45,102 bases of DNA, taken from positions 1 to 45,102 of the forward strand of contig JADLDG010000089.1 of the NCBI GenBank assembly GCA_020846775.1. The letters are read 5' to 3'. Positions 1-7,996 of this stretch are shown here, piece by piece. Under the pieces are notes generated by a model. It was not told the origin of the DNA. It made no database searches and saw only the letters and a program-made list of their open reading frames with translations. The DNA comes from Nitrospirota bacterium (GTDB lineage Bacteria; Nitrospirota; 9FT-COMBO-42-15; HDB-SIOI813). The position numbers were made by a program, and so were the translations under genes. Within the stretch, counting starts at the first letter, position 1, and each line of letters starts with the position of its first letter.

Positions 1-163
1 ATACCAGCGACGAAGTTCATTGGAAGGTGCTGCATCTTTAATCCAAAGGTCAACTTTCGCATCCTTTTTGGACAGCCCCCTGGGCCAAAGCCTGTCAACT
101 AAAAATCCTGAGTCCATCTTTTGGACCAGATTTGTCATACACGCGTTTAATCTGGATGTTCAT
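1..163 (-). pseudogene. DUF488 family protein, frameshifted and cut by the window edge
   Basis: Read on the minus strand from an ATG at 163, the first frame gives [20 protein letters not shown] and then hits a stop. The next frame continues with [20 protein letters not shown] and [13 protein letters not shown] up to the window edge. Together these match the N-terminal half of DUF488 proteins ([23 protein letters not shown]). The frame change falls at a run of five A (101-105, plus strand); deleting one base restores one reading frame. The ATG overlaps the stop of the upstream glutathione-transferase-type gene (ATGA), so the two were translationally coupled. It is either a true pseudogene or a homopolymer sequencing error. 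DUF488 function is unknown to me. Confidence 0.75.
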
Positions 164-1101
164 GGCTCAAACGTGAGAGTATCACGACCGTGTGGATAAT
201 CTAAATCAAGTTCAGGACCGAGAGGGACTATCCCGGTGGGATTGATATCTGTATGGGTGATGTAATAGTGTCGTTTGATATGGTCGAGATTAACGGTCTC
301 TGCGATTCCGTCGTGCTGATACAGCTCACGTAAGTATCCATACAGGTTTGGATAATCTACGATCCTGCGTATGTTACACTTAAAATGGGAGTAATAGACC
401 GCATCAAATCGTATCAGTGTCACAAACAGCCGCCAGTCAGCCTCAGTAATCTGATTGCCCACCAGGTATCTGCTTGCAGCGAGGCGTTCATCTATGGAGT
501 CGAGCGCCTTAAACAGTGCCCGGACTGCCTGTTCGTAGGCACCCTGCGTGGTCGCAAAGCCGGCCTGATATACACCGTCATTAATATTTGAATAAACAAT
601 GTCGTTGATCTCATCAATCTCTTCACGAAGCGGCTCAGGGTAGTAATCAAAATTGCAACCGGTAAATGAGTTGAATTCACTGTTTAACATACGCATGATG
701 TCATCATCAGCATTTGAGACGATCCGGCCCGTCTCCTTATCCCAGAGGACCGGAACCGTGACCCTTGCGTTAAAGTCAGGATCCGATGCCTTATATGCCT
801 CACTGAGAAACTGAAAGCCGTTTACCGGGTCCTCACTGTACCCCGGACCTTTTCGAAACGCCCATCCACGCTCATCACGAATAGGATCTACAACTGTCAT
901 GCCGATGATATCTTCAAGCCTTTTTAACTTTCGCATAATAATGGTGCGATGAGCCCAGGGACAGGCAAGAGAAACATAGAGGTGATAACGGCCCGATTCA
1001 GCCGGATAACCGCTTGAGCCATCGTGTGTCACCCAGCCCCTGAACTGGTCTTCCTGTCTGACAAATTCTCCCTGATTATTCTGTTCCTTGGGAAACATCA
1101 T
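160..1101 (-). CDS. Glutathionyl-hydroquinone reductase (GST Xi/Omega-like, YqjG/ECM4 family)
   Basis: A 313-residue thioltransferase that in this family reduces glutathionyl-hydroquinones in the cytosol. The thioredoxin-fold active site is SLACPWAHRT with catalytic Cys47; family landmarks include the Trp/His-rich N-terminus (GWVTHDGSSGYPAESGRYHL), the VPVLWDKETGRIVSNADDDI segment with its SNAD/E motif, and the helical C-terminal domain (YLVGNQITEADWRLFVTLIR). The start is set at the ATGATG preceded by AAGGAGG at 1110-1116; the open frame runs 62 codons further upstream but that stretch has no family similarity and would make the protein too long. It overlaps the DUF488 start downstream by an ATGA junction. 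Function is assigned by family, substrate is not known here. Confidence 0.9.
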   Translation of the reverse strand: MMFPKEQNNQGEFVRQEDQFRGWVTHDGSSGYPAESGRYHLYVSLACPWAHRTIIMRKLKRLEDIIGMTVVDPIRDERGWAFRKGPGYSEDPVNGFQFLSEAYKASDPDFNARVTVPVLWDKETGRIVSNADDDIMRMLNSEFNSFTGCNFDYYPEPLREEIDEINDIVYSNINDGVYQAGFATTQGAYEQAVRALFKALDSIDERLAASRYLVGNQITEADWRLFVTLIRFDAVYYSHFKCNIRRIVDYPNLYGYLRELYQHDGIAETVNLDHIKRHYYITHTDINPTGIVPLGPELDLDYPHGRDTLTFEP

Positions 1102-1382
1102 TGGCCTATCCTCCTTGCTGCACGCAGGGGTTAGTTTTAAGAAAAGTATGGACGCTTTATAAAACTTATAGAATATTATAACATCATTTTGATCTTGCGG
1201 AAACCACAAACCTTCCGTGACATTTTTTATAACATAATGGCTTGATCCGGAAATCCATGATAAAAAAAGGATACTGCCTTTACTCATTCCTTATCCTGCA
1301 AAAGATATGGAGGCCTTTGATGATAGAGCAGATGGTCAGGGAATGACTCCCAGCGTAATTGACAACAAAGTTTGACTCTCTT

Positions 1383-1856
1383 ATGATTACCGGTATGAGG
1401 CTTCGGTGGGTCTTGTGGATGCTTATCATCTTCTGGTCATTATCGAAATATGGTACTTCCGGAGAAGCCTCCACCCTGATCTCGGTTCAACTGCCTTCCG
1501 GCAGGTTAATAACTGCGGAAGAGGCCATAACACACGAACAACAGATGGAAGGAATGATGTATCGTCAACACCTTGAGGAAGACCGCGGAATGCTGTTCAT
1601 ATATCCCCAGGACGGGATCCATGGTATCTGGATGAAGAACTGCCTGATTTCACTGGACATTCTCTGGCTGGACAGTAACTACCGTATTATCTATGTGAAG
1701 GAACGCGTCCCTCCATGCCGTTCTGAGCCCTGTCCGACATACAAACCGCCGCTAAACTCCAGGTATGTGCTTGAAGTCCACGAAGGACTCGCGGAAAAGG
1801 AGCGCCTGAGACCGGGATCACAACTCCTCCTGACAACCTCCGGTCTGACGCTATAA
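1383..1856 (+). CDS. DUF192 family exported protein
   Basis: About 157 residues. An N-terminal hydrophobic segment (RLRWVLWMLIIFWSL) looks like a signal peptide or anchor, followed by a DUF192 domain: GMMYRQHLEEDRGMLFIYP, then HGIWMKNCLISLDILWLD, then the PPCRSEPCPTY cysteine segment. DUF192 proteins are small, usually exported, and of unknown function. The start is uncertain: the open frame begins with TTG at 1359, with ATG at 1383 and 1395; none has a strong ribosome binding site. The 1395 start would give the cleanest signal peptide. It lies 14 bases before the Nramp gene and probably shares its transcript. Confidence 0.8.
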   Translation: MITGMRLRWVLWMLIIFWSLSKYGTSGEASTLISVQLPSGRLITAEEAITHEQQMEGMMYRQHLEEDRGMLFIYPQDGIHGIWMKNCLISLDILWLDSNYRIIYVKERVPPCRSEPCPTYKPPLNSRYVLEVHEGLAEKERLRPGSQLLLTTSGLTL

Positions 1857-1870
1857 CCGGAGAAGAATAT

Positions 1871-3121
1871 ATGAGAATTTTGTCAGCATCCAGAAAAGGT
1901 TTCCCCCTCAAGACGCTTCTCAGCTTTCTTGGACCTGGTTTCCTTGTCACTGTCGGGTTTATAGATCCCGGCAACTGGGCTACCAATATTGAGGGTGGAT
2001 CAAAGTTCGGATATGAACTTCTCTGGGTCATCACGCTCAGTACGATCATGCTGATCGTGATACAGAACATGGCCGCCAAGCTCGGTATTGCCACAGGAAA
2101 ATCTCTTGCAGTCAACATCCGGGAGAGATTCTCTCTTCCGGTCTCGGCATTCCTCGGGCTGACGATTGTTCTGGCCTGTTTCGCAACCGATGTGGCGGAA
2201 TTACTGGGAGGGGCAATCGGATTTAATCTCCTCTTCGGCATGCCTCTTTGGTCGGGTGCACTACTCACAGTGCTCTTTGAAGTGTTTCTTATTGTCAGCC
2301 AAAGATATCATCGTGTAGAGGCGATCATCATGATCTTTCTTGGAATCATCGGTCTGTGCTACCTCGTGGAAATTCTTATCGTTAATCCCGACTGGTCCGA
2401 ACTGGCATCGTCAATGGTCGTTCCCAATATCAACAGAAGCAGCATTTACGTGGCCATGGCCATACTTGGAGCGGTTGTGATGCCTCACAATATCTTCCTT
2501 CATTCCAACGTCATTCACAGCCGGAATTGGGGTATTTCAGAGAGCGAAAAAATGTCACTCCTGCGCTACGAGAAGATAGACACGCTTACTGCCATGCTCT
2601 TAGGCTGGGTGGTGAACTCAGCGATGATCATCGTGGCGGCCTCCGTCTTCTTCCGCCATCATATCCTGGTTGACAGCATTGAGCAGGCATCGGAAACACT
2701 GAAGCCTCTGGCCGGGCCTCTTGCCGGTTTCCTGTTCGCCCTCGCCCTTGTATTCGCGGGAATCGGCTCATCAGTGACGTCGTCCATGGCAGAGGTCAAT
2801 GTTATCACCGGGTTCCTGGGAAAACCGGAAGATCCACGGACCCTGCTCTACAGAGTTTCCGTTTTTGTAACGGCCATACCATCATTTATAATCATTCTTT
2901 TCGCCATGGACACGTTTCGCATTCTGATCTTCAGTCAGGTTGTACTGAGCATTCAGCTACCCTTCACACTGATTCCACTTCTAATTTTGTGCCGCGATCA
3001 CAGCCGCATGGGCCTCTTTAAAAGCAGCACACTGGAGTTCGCTGCCGCCGTGACCATCTCCAGTGTCGTAATTGTCCTGAACATCTACCTGTTTTATTCA
3101 ACAATCGCAGGAGGAGGATGA
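1871..3121 (+). CDS. Nramp family divalent metal (Mn2+/Fe2+) transporter
   Basis: A 416-residue inner-membrane protein with about eleven hydrophobic spans. It carries both Nramp metal-site signatures: Asp32-Pro-Gly-Asn35 in helix 1 (GFIDPGNWATN) and Met204-Pro-His206 in helix 6 (GAVVMPHNIFLHS). In this family these residues coordinate Mn2+ or Fe2+ taken up with protons. The conserved GSSVTSSMAE stretch of the later helices is also present. The gene follows the DUF192 gene closely and ends one base before the ATG of a UspA protein, whose ribosome binding site (GGAGGAGG) lies inside its last codons. The tight coupling suggests that the UspA protein serves or senses this transporter. Metal specificity cannot be read from the sequence. 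Confidence 0.93.
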   Translation: MRILSASRKGFPLKTLLSFLGPGFLVTVGFIDPGNWATNIEGGSKFGYELLWVITLSTIMLIVIQNMAAKLGIATGKSLAVNIRERFSLPVSAFLGLTIVLACFATDVAELLGGAIGFNLLFGMPLWSGALLTVLFEVFLIVSQRYHRVEAIIMIFLGIIGLCYLVEILIVNPDWSELASSMVVPNINRSSIYVAMAILGAVVMPHNIFLHSNVIHSRNWGISESEKMSLLRYEKIDTLTAMLLGWVVNSAMIIVAASVFFRHHILVDSIEQASETLKPLAGPLAGFLFALALVFAGIGSSVTSSMAEVNVITGFLGKPEDPRTLLYRVSVFVTAIPSFIIILFAMDTFRILIFSQVVLSIQLPFTLIPLLILCRDHSRMGLFKSSTLEFAAAVTISSVVIVLNIYLFYSTIAGGG

Positions 3122-3122
3122 T

Positions 3123-3533
3123 ATGCAGGCATACAGGAAGATCCTGGTCGCGATGGACTGCTCACCCGTTGACGATGCCATAATCGAGCATGTGTCGGCC
3201 CTGGCGCTTCAGAACAACGCTCAGGTCTATCTTTTACATGTTGTTCACTCTCACACACTCGACCAGGACCGTGCGTTGCGTGAACTGACTGAAGCATCCT
3301 TGAAATCCCACCGCGATGTGTTGCAGGCCAGGAATATCGAAACCTATATCATTATCAGAAGCGGAGAACCGGATAAAGAGATACTGAAGGAGATCGAGGA
3401 AAAAGATTATGATCTAGTGGCAATGGCCACCCATGGTCATTCTTTCATAGGCGACATTCTGTTCGGAAGTGTTTCCCGGACTCTCAAACACAAGATCAGC
3501 ATACCTCTGCTTCTGATAGGCCCCTCACGTTGA
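3123..3533 (+). CDS. Universal stress protein, UspA family
   Basis: A single Usp domain of 136 residues, a cytosolic nucleotide-binding alpha/beta fold. The N-terminal strand with the conserved Asp is KILVAMDCSPVDDAI; the C-terminal nucleotide-binding loop is MATHGHSFIGDILFGSVS, i.e. the G-2x-G-9x-G-S motif with Ala in place of the first Gly. ATP binding is therefore plausible but not certain. It starts one base after the Nramp stop codon, with a strong GGAGG upstream, so it is co-expressed with that transporter. Several transporters in this window have a Usp partner; a regulatory role on transport is inference. Confidence 0.9.
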   Translation: MQAYRKILVAMDCSPVDDAIIEHVSALALQNNAQVYLLHVVHSHTLDQDRALRELTEASLKSHRDVLQARNIETYIIIRSGEPDKEILKEIEEKDYDLVAMATHGHSFIGDILFGSVSRTLKHKISIPLLLIGPSR

Positions 3534-3578
3534 AGGGCAGCACTAAGATAACATAAAATCTGAAACAAAGGGTTCAAT

Positions 3579-5162
3579 TTATACTGTCCTCCCTGACCGC
3601 TGTAGTGAGGCAATATGCTCCGACGTCTTGATCGCTAATGCAGCAATAGTTAGAGTAGGGGGCGATGCGCTCGATGTGACAAAAGCCCCGCTGCCAACCA
3701 GATAGAGATTTCGGATATCATGTGCACAAAGATTTTCGTCTACAACACTTGAGCCGGAATCCTTGCCCATCCTGTGAGTTCCTATCTGATGTGAAGCATA
3801 CCTAAGGGTGCCGGTCTCAATGTCGGAGGCTCCTGCAGATTGCAGGATTGTCTTTGCTGCCACTGCGGCATCTTTTAATGCCCCGCGTTCATATTCCCCT
3901 AAGCCGCAATAAATTTTGGGAACCGGATTCCCAAAATAATCTTTTTTCGAAGTGTCCAGGGAAATAGAATTATTTTTATCAGGTAATTGTTCACAATAGA
4001 CTCGAACACCTAATGTATGACCAAACTCCTCCCGCACATGTCTTTCCAGAGTCTTTCCCCATTTTTCAGATGAAAGTGCAATCTCTTCAGGCTTATGGCC
4101 GGCAGAATTCAAAAATTCGAGAAAATATGCCCCCTTTGCCGCCCGGTCACGATCTATGGCAAACTGCCGTGTCATCGCCGTTGAAAATCCAACACGATAT
4201 GGATAGACCTTCTCTATCACACGGCCAGTCACGTCTATCGCAGGGTGAGACATAAAATAATTACCAACCAGGCCACTTCTATTGGCTAGTCCATCCGGAA
4301 AACTTATTGATGCAGATAGCAATAGAAGTCGTGGTGTTTCAACAGCTCCGGCAGCAATAACAACAATTGGTGAGGATAAACGATGTTCAATCCTGTCGTG
4401 TCCAGCATAGATAATTCCGCTTACCTTTTCCGAATGATCAGTCTCTAACCTTAACACAGTAGAATCCATTAATACATTCACATTCCCGGTTTCTACAGCC
4501 TTTTTCATGTGCGTAATATCAATACTCGCCTTGGCTCCAATGGGGCAGACATGGCATGTCCCGCAGGTCTGGCACTGGGGTCGTTTATCGTAAGCTGTTG
4601 AGTTTCGTGCCTGCGGCAGATGGTGCAGGGCAATGCCGAGTTTGTTACACCCCCTGGAAAAATATCCGTCAGAATAGCTGAATTCAAAAGGAGGAAGCGG
4701 AAATGGTGTACTCCTGAACGAACTCCATGGGTCATCTGGAGTCCCTGCCACACCTAATGCAATCTCTGCCTTCCCATAATACGACTCAATGATCTCATAG
4801 GATATTGGCCAATCCTCTGAAATACCGTAAAGACTGAACATGCGAAAATCATTTTCATGCAGGCGAAGGGTGTACCCTTCCCAATGGAGGGTGCTTCCAC
4901 CTACACCCCTTGCACGATTCCACTCGAGATGATAAGGGAAACCTCCCCCTGTGCTGTAGAGGTCCAATCCTGGAAGTTTTGTTTGCCAGGGATTTTCGCC
5001 CCTCAGAAATCTATACATGTATTCAAATCGCTGCTCAATGGGATGAACAGGACCTGACTCTATCACAGCAACTTTAATCCCACGCCGGGCAAGTTCCCAT
5101 GCCATAATTCCACCTGCTGCACCGGCACCAATAATACAGACATCAGGATTTTCCAATTTCAT
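3579..5162 (-). CDS. GMC-type FAD-dependent dehydrogenase, large subunit (gluconate 2-dehydrogenase-like)
   Basis: A 527-residue flavoprotein of the glucose-methanol-choline family. The FAD-binding dinucleotide fold is at the N-terminus (CIIGAGAAGGIMAWELARRG), with the second FAD contact GVGGSTLHWEGYTLR. A cysteine cluster CQTCGTCHVCPIGA in the middle resembles the cysteine-rich segment of sugar/alcohol dehydrogenases that pass electrons to cytochromes. The C-terminal catalytic region has the His-rich SHQIGTHRMG and the closing SASPPTLTIAALAI. It has no signal peptide, whereas the gene just upstream, the small subunit, has a Tat-type one, so the pair may be exported together. The usual cytochrome c subunit is not adjacent. 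The oxidised substrate is unknown. Confidence 0.88.
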   Translation of the reverse strand: MKLENPDVCIIGAGAAGGIMAWELARRGIKVAVIESGPVHPIEQRFEYMYRFLRGENPWQTKLPGLDLYSTGGGFPYHLEWNRARGVGGSTLHWEGYTLRLHENDFRMFSLYGISEDWPISYEIIESYYGKAEIALGVAGTPDDPWSSFRSTPFPLPPFEFSYSDGYFSRGCNKLGIALHHLPQARNSTAYDKRPQCQTCGTCHVCPIGAKASIDITHMKKAVETGNVNVLMDSTVLRLETDHSEKVSGIIYAGHDRIEHRLSSPIVVIAAGAVETPRLLLLSASISFPDGLANRSGLVGNYFMSHPAIDVTGRVIEKVYPYRVGFSTAMTRQFAIDRDRAAKGAYFLEFLNSAGHKPEEIALSSEKWGKTLERHVREEFGHTLGVRVYCEQLPDKNNSISLDTSKKDYFGNPVPKIYCGLGEYERGALKDAAVAAKTILQSAGASDIETGTLRYASHQIGTHRMGKDSGSSVVDENLCAHDIRNLYLVGSGAFVTSSASPPTLTIAALAIKTSEHIASLQRSGRTV

Positions 5163-5178
5163 AATAAACTTCTTGTGA

Positions 5179-5757
5179 TTACACTTCTGAATGAGTATAT
5201 CTGAACTGGCTGCTGCATCTCCCGGGGAATGTCTTATATCCGACTATAGCCCAACCAGCAGGAGAGCTATAAAACCCTTTTATTATATCAGGGACAACAT
5301 ATGTCCGTATAGTCAGATCCTGACGTCGAAAAAGGTTAAGATACTCCCAGCCCTTAACATGATGAGAGTTCAGATGATTGGATATGACAACTGTAACACG
5401 ATCATTCAGGTCTAACGTGGAGAAATTGGAATTTGCAAGACGATTTAAGAGATTCGCCGTTCTGCGATAGATTGAAAGATAACCAGGTGTGTTTTGTGTT
5501 CTGTAATCTATATGTTCTATAAAATATTTTCTCTCTTCTTCCGTCAGGCTCTTTTCCTTGACCAAAACTTCACCAAAAGCAATAATTGTTTCCTTTTCCC
5601 TGATTGACAAAACTCCGGTTTGTGAGGAGGCCTTGAGTCGGGGCTTAACAATGCGTAAGATGTGATATCTCCCCCACTCAGAACGCCAGAGGACAGTCGT
5701 ATAAACTGATACAATGACAAACAATAGTATCACCTTTAACAGTCTGCGTCTTGTCAT
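5179..5757 (-). CDS. Gluconate 2-dehydrogenase subunit 3 family protein (Tat-signal small subunit)
   Basis: 192 residues. The N-terminus TRRRLLKVILLFVIV fits a twin-arginine signal (S/T-R-R-x-F/L-L-K followed by a hydrophobic stretch). The body has helical acid-rich segments (TIIAFGEVLVKE, SLTEEERKYFIEHID) and ends with the family-typical SSPAGWAIVGYKTFPGRC. In sugar dehydrogenases the equivalent subunit is needed for maturation and export of the FAD subunit. It lies 16 bases upstream of the GMC gene, in the order small subunit then large subunit. The ATG has no strong ribosome binding site, so the start is moderately sure. Confidence 0.82.
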   Translation of the reverse strand: MTRRRLLKVILLFVIVSVYTTVLWRSEWGRYHILRIVKPRLKASSQTGVLSIREKETIIAFGEVLVKEKSLTEEERKYFIEHIDYRTQNTPGYLSIYRRTANLLNRLANSNFSTLDLNDRVTVVISNHLNSHHVKGWEYLNLFRRQDLTIRTYVVPDIIKGFYSSPAGWAIVGYKTFPGRCSSQFRYTHSEV

Positions 5758-5810
5758 AGATTTATAGTGTTACAACGGAAAAAAAGGTTTTTTTGAATTA
5801 CAAAAAATTA

Positions 5811-5840
5811 AAGGGGTAAGGTCTCTAACCTTGCCCCTTT
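5811..5840 (-). terminator. Rho-independent terminator after the PEP-CTERM gene
   Basis: AAGGGGTAAGGT and ACCTTGCCCCTT form a 12-bp stem with one G-T wobble and a 5-base loop. On the minus strand the hairpin is followed by AATTTTTTG, so it stops transcription from the PEP-CTERM gene before the dehydrogenase operon. The A-tract on the other side could make it work weakly in the plus direction. Confidence 0.8.
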
Positions 5841-5861
5841 AAAAAATGTGATGGGTATGTC

Positions 5862-6044
5862 CTATCTCTTTTTCCACCGCCACAAGACTACTCCACCTAT
5901 TGATGCAGCCCCTGAAGCCAGTAATAAAAGTGAGCTGGGCTCAGGCACCTGCGTAACAGGCGGGAGAGGAGGAGTTCCTCCAGCAGCGACATTCGCGGTA
6001 ACAAACAGGACCATAACGATTACACCTGTTAATATATTCCTCAT
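5862..6044 (-). CDS. PEP-CTERM mini-protein (60 aa)
   Basis: The start is the ATG at 6044, preceded by AAAGGAGAG at good spacing; the open frame upstream of it shows no protein-like features. The product is almost only sorting signals: signal peptide NILTGVIVMVLFVTANVAAG, a spacer of about ten residues rich in proline (TPPLPPVTQ), then the PEP-CTERM tail VPEPSSLLLLASGAASIGGV ending in WRWKKR. PEP-CTERM tails are recognised by the exosortase/EpsH system in Gram-negatives that make extracellular polysaccharide. There is practically no mature domain, so the cleaved product would be a short peptide. No exosortase gene is in this window. It may be a degenerate remnant of a longer PEP-CTERM protein. 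Confidence 0.75.
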   Translation of the reverse strand: MRNILTGVIVMVLFVTANVAAGGTPPLPPVTQVPEPSSLLLLASGAASIGGVVLWRWKKR

Positions 6045-6297
6045 CGATTTCTCTCCTTTCTGTAAAATTAGATGATAATAACATTTAGTTAGCAAATTCC
6101 TTGCCATCAATATAACCCATTGTTTTTTAATAGAATTAAAATTATCCATCTAAGTTTGTGTTAAATTTTATTTCACTATTTGAGTTATTTTAGAGGTGGA
6201 GAAAGAATGATTGAATTCATAATCACACAATTTACTTATATATCAATAAGTTACCTCACTTAAACAACTGTCAAATTTTTCGTCACTTTGTTAGCTG

Positions 6298-7953
6298 TCA
6301 TAAAACTCCTGCGGTCTTGAATGTGTTACGGATGATCTCCTCTGCCTCAACCTGGATCTCCCTGAGGTGTTCTTTTCCCCTGAAACTCTCTGCATAGACC
6401 TTGTAGATATCCTCTGTCCCTGAGGGCCTTGCGGCAAACCATCCATTTTCTGTAACGACCTTTAGACCGCCGATAGGCGCCCCATTTCCCGGGGCCGTCG
6501 TGAATGTTGAAATGATCTTTTCTCCCGCCAGTAAAGTTGTGGTAATCTGATCAGGTGAGAGCCTTTCAAGAATCTTCTTTTGTTCTCTGGATGAAGCAAC
6601 ATCAATTCTCTCATAGACAGGATCTCCAAACATCTCTGTCAGATCATGATAATGTTCCCCCGGATCGCGGCCCGTCCTTGCCGTCATCTCTGCAGCAAGC
6701 AGATCCATAATAAACCCGTCCTTATCCGTGGTCCAGACGGTTCCATCCTTCCTCAGAAAAGATGCCCCTGCACTCTCCTCACCGCCAAACCCGCAGGAAC
6801 CATCAATAAGCCCTTCAACAAACCACTTGAATCCAACAGGTACTTCTGAAAGCCTTCTTCCCAGGTGTTTTGCTACCCTGTCTATCATGCTGCTGCTGAC
6901 GAGGGTTTTTCCAACGGCGGCATCACTCCTCCACCCATTCCTGTTCTGGAACAGATACCAGATGGCAACTAACAGATAGTGATTCGGATTCATCAGTCCT
7001 GCACCAGGGGTAACAATCCCGTGACGGTCAAAGTCCGGGTCATTACCAAAGGCTATGTCATATTGATCCCTGAGGTTGATAAGGCTGACCATGGCGTAGG
7101 GAGAGGAGCAGTCCATTCTGATCCTGCCGTCTTTATCAACAGTCATAAATCGGAACGTAGGATCCGCATACTGGTTTTTAACCTCAATATTCAGGCCATA
7201 TCTCTCTGCTATAGGTTCCCAGAATGCCAGTCCTGCCCCTCCCATGGCATCGGCTCCGAGCCTGAGCCTGGCAGAGCTGATGATGTCCATGTCTATGATA
7301 TTTTCAAGGTCTTCTACATATGATTTGATATAATCATGTTCACGCGTAGTATCTGCCTTGATCGCCCTTTCATATGGGATCCTTTTTACACCACTGTTAC
7401 TATTTCTAAGCAGATCATTGGCCATACCTTCTATCCACCGTGTAATACCTGTGTCCGCAGGTCCGCCATTTGGCGGGTTATATTTGATGCCGCCGCTTTC
7501 AGGGGGATTATGAGAGGGCGTAATGACGATGCCATCGGCCAGGCCGGACTTTCTTTCACGGTTGTATGTCAGGATGGCATGGGAGATTACAGGTGTCGGC
7601 GTATAACCCCGCCCCTTCTGGATCAGTACGTTGATCCCATTGGCTGACAGGACTTCCAGTGCCGTAACATAGGCCGGTTCCGACAGTGCATGTGTATCCA
7701 TGCCAAGAAATAGCGGGCCGTCAATACCATTCTCTTTACGGTAATGGATAACGGACTGCGTTATAGCAAGGATATGATCCTCGTTAAAACCTTTTTGCAA
7801 GGAAACGCCCCGGTGTCCTGAGGTGCCAAATGCGACACACTGGGCCGGATCCGACACATCCGGATGCCTCGTAAAGTATGAGGTGATCAGCTCCGGGACG
7901 TTGATCAGTATAGATTGCGGGGCAGGTTTCCCTGCTAAAGGATGTAAGGTCAT
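6298..7953 (-). CDS. pgm: Phosphoglucomutase (alpha-D-glucose phosphate-specific)
   Basis: 551 residues, close to the 546 of the enterobacterial Pgm. It interconverts glucose 1-phosphate and glucose 6-phosphate in the cytosol through a phosphoserine. The active-site serine loop is [20 protein letters not shown], the N-terminal phosphate-binding loop FGTSGHRG, the metal-binding loop [10 protein letters not shown], and the C-terminal phosphate-binding [14 protein letters not shown]. The start is the ATG at 7953, after AGGAGAA; the open frame extends 18 codons further but that part is AT-rich and unlike the family. It lies 43 bases after the BamA/TamA-like gene. Its substrate connects to the trehalose enzymes at the other end of the window (via UDP-glucose and glucose 6-phosphate). 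Confidence 0.96.
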   Translation of the reverse strand: MTLHPLAGKPAPQSILINVPELITSYFTRHPDVSDPAQCVAFGTSGHRGVSLQKGFNEDHILAITQSVIHYRKENGIDGPLFLGMDTHALSEPAYVTALEVLSANGINVLIQKGRGYTPTPVISHAILTYNRERKSGLADGIVITPSHNPPESGGIKYNPPNGGPADTGITRWIEGMANDLLRNSNSGVKRIPYERAIKADTTREHDYIKSYVEDLENIIDMDIISSARLRLGADAMGGAGLAFWEPIAERYGLNIEVKNQYADPTFRFMTVDKDGRIRMDCSSPYAMVSLINLRDQYDIAFGNDPDFDRHGIVTPGAGLMNPNHYLLVAIWYLFQNRNGWRSDAAVGKTLVSSSMIDRVAKHLGRRLSEVPVGFKWFVEGLIDGSCGFGGEESAGASFLRKDGTVWTTDKDGFIMDLLAAEMTARTGRDPGEHYHDLTEMFGDPVYERIDVASSREQKKILERLSPDQITTTLLAGEKIISTFTTAPGNGAPIGGLKVVTENGWFAARPSGTEDIYKVYAESFRGKEHLREIQVEAEEIIRNTFKTAGVL

Positions 7954-7996
7954 GGTATCATTCTCCTGGTTAGGATTAATTAGATTAATTAGGAAT

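Noticed and set aside
1102-1287. 62-codon N-terminal extension of the glutathionyl-hydroquinone reductase
   Set aside because: A strong AAGGAGG lies before the internal ATGATG, and the extension has no family similarity.
1687-2268. 193-codon open frame on the minus strand
   Set aside because: It lies antisense to the DUF192 and Nramp genes, which have clear family motifs; its peptide has no domain-like features.
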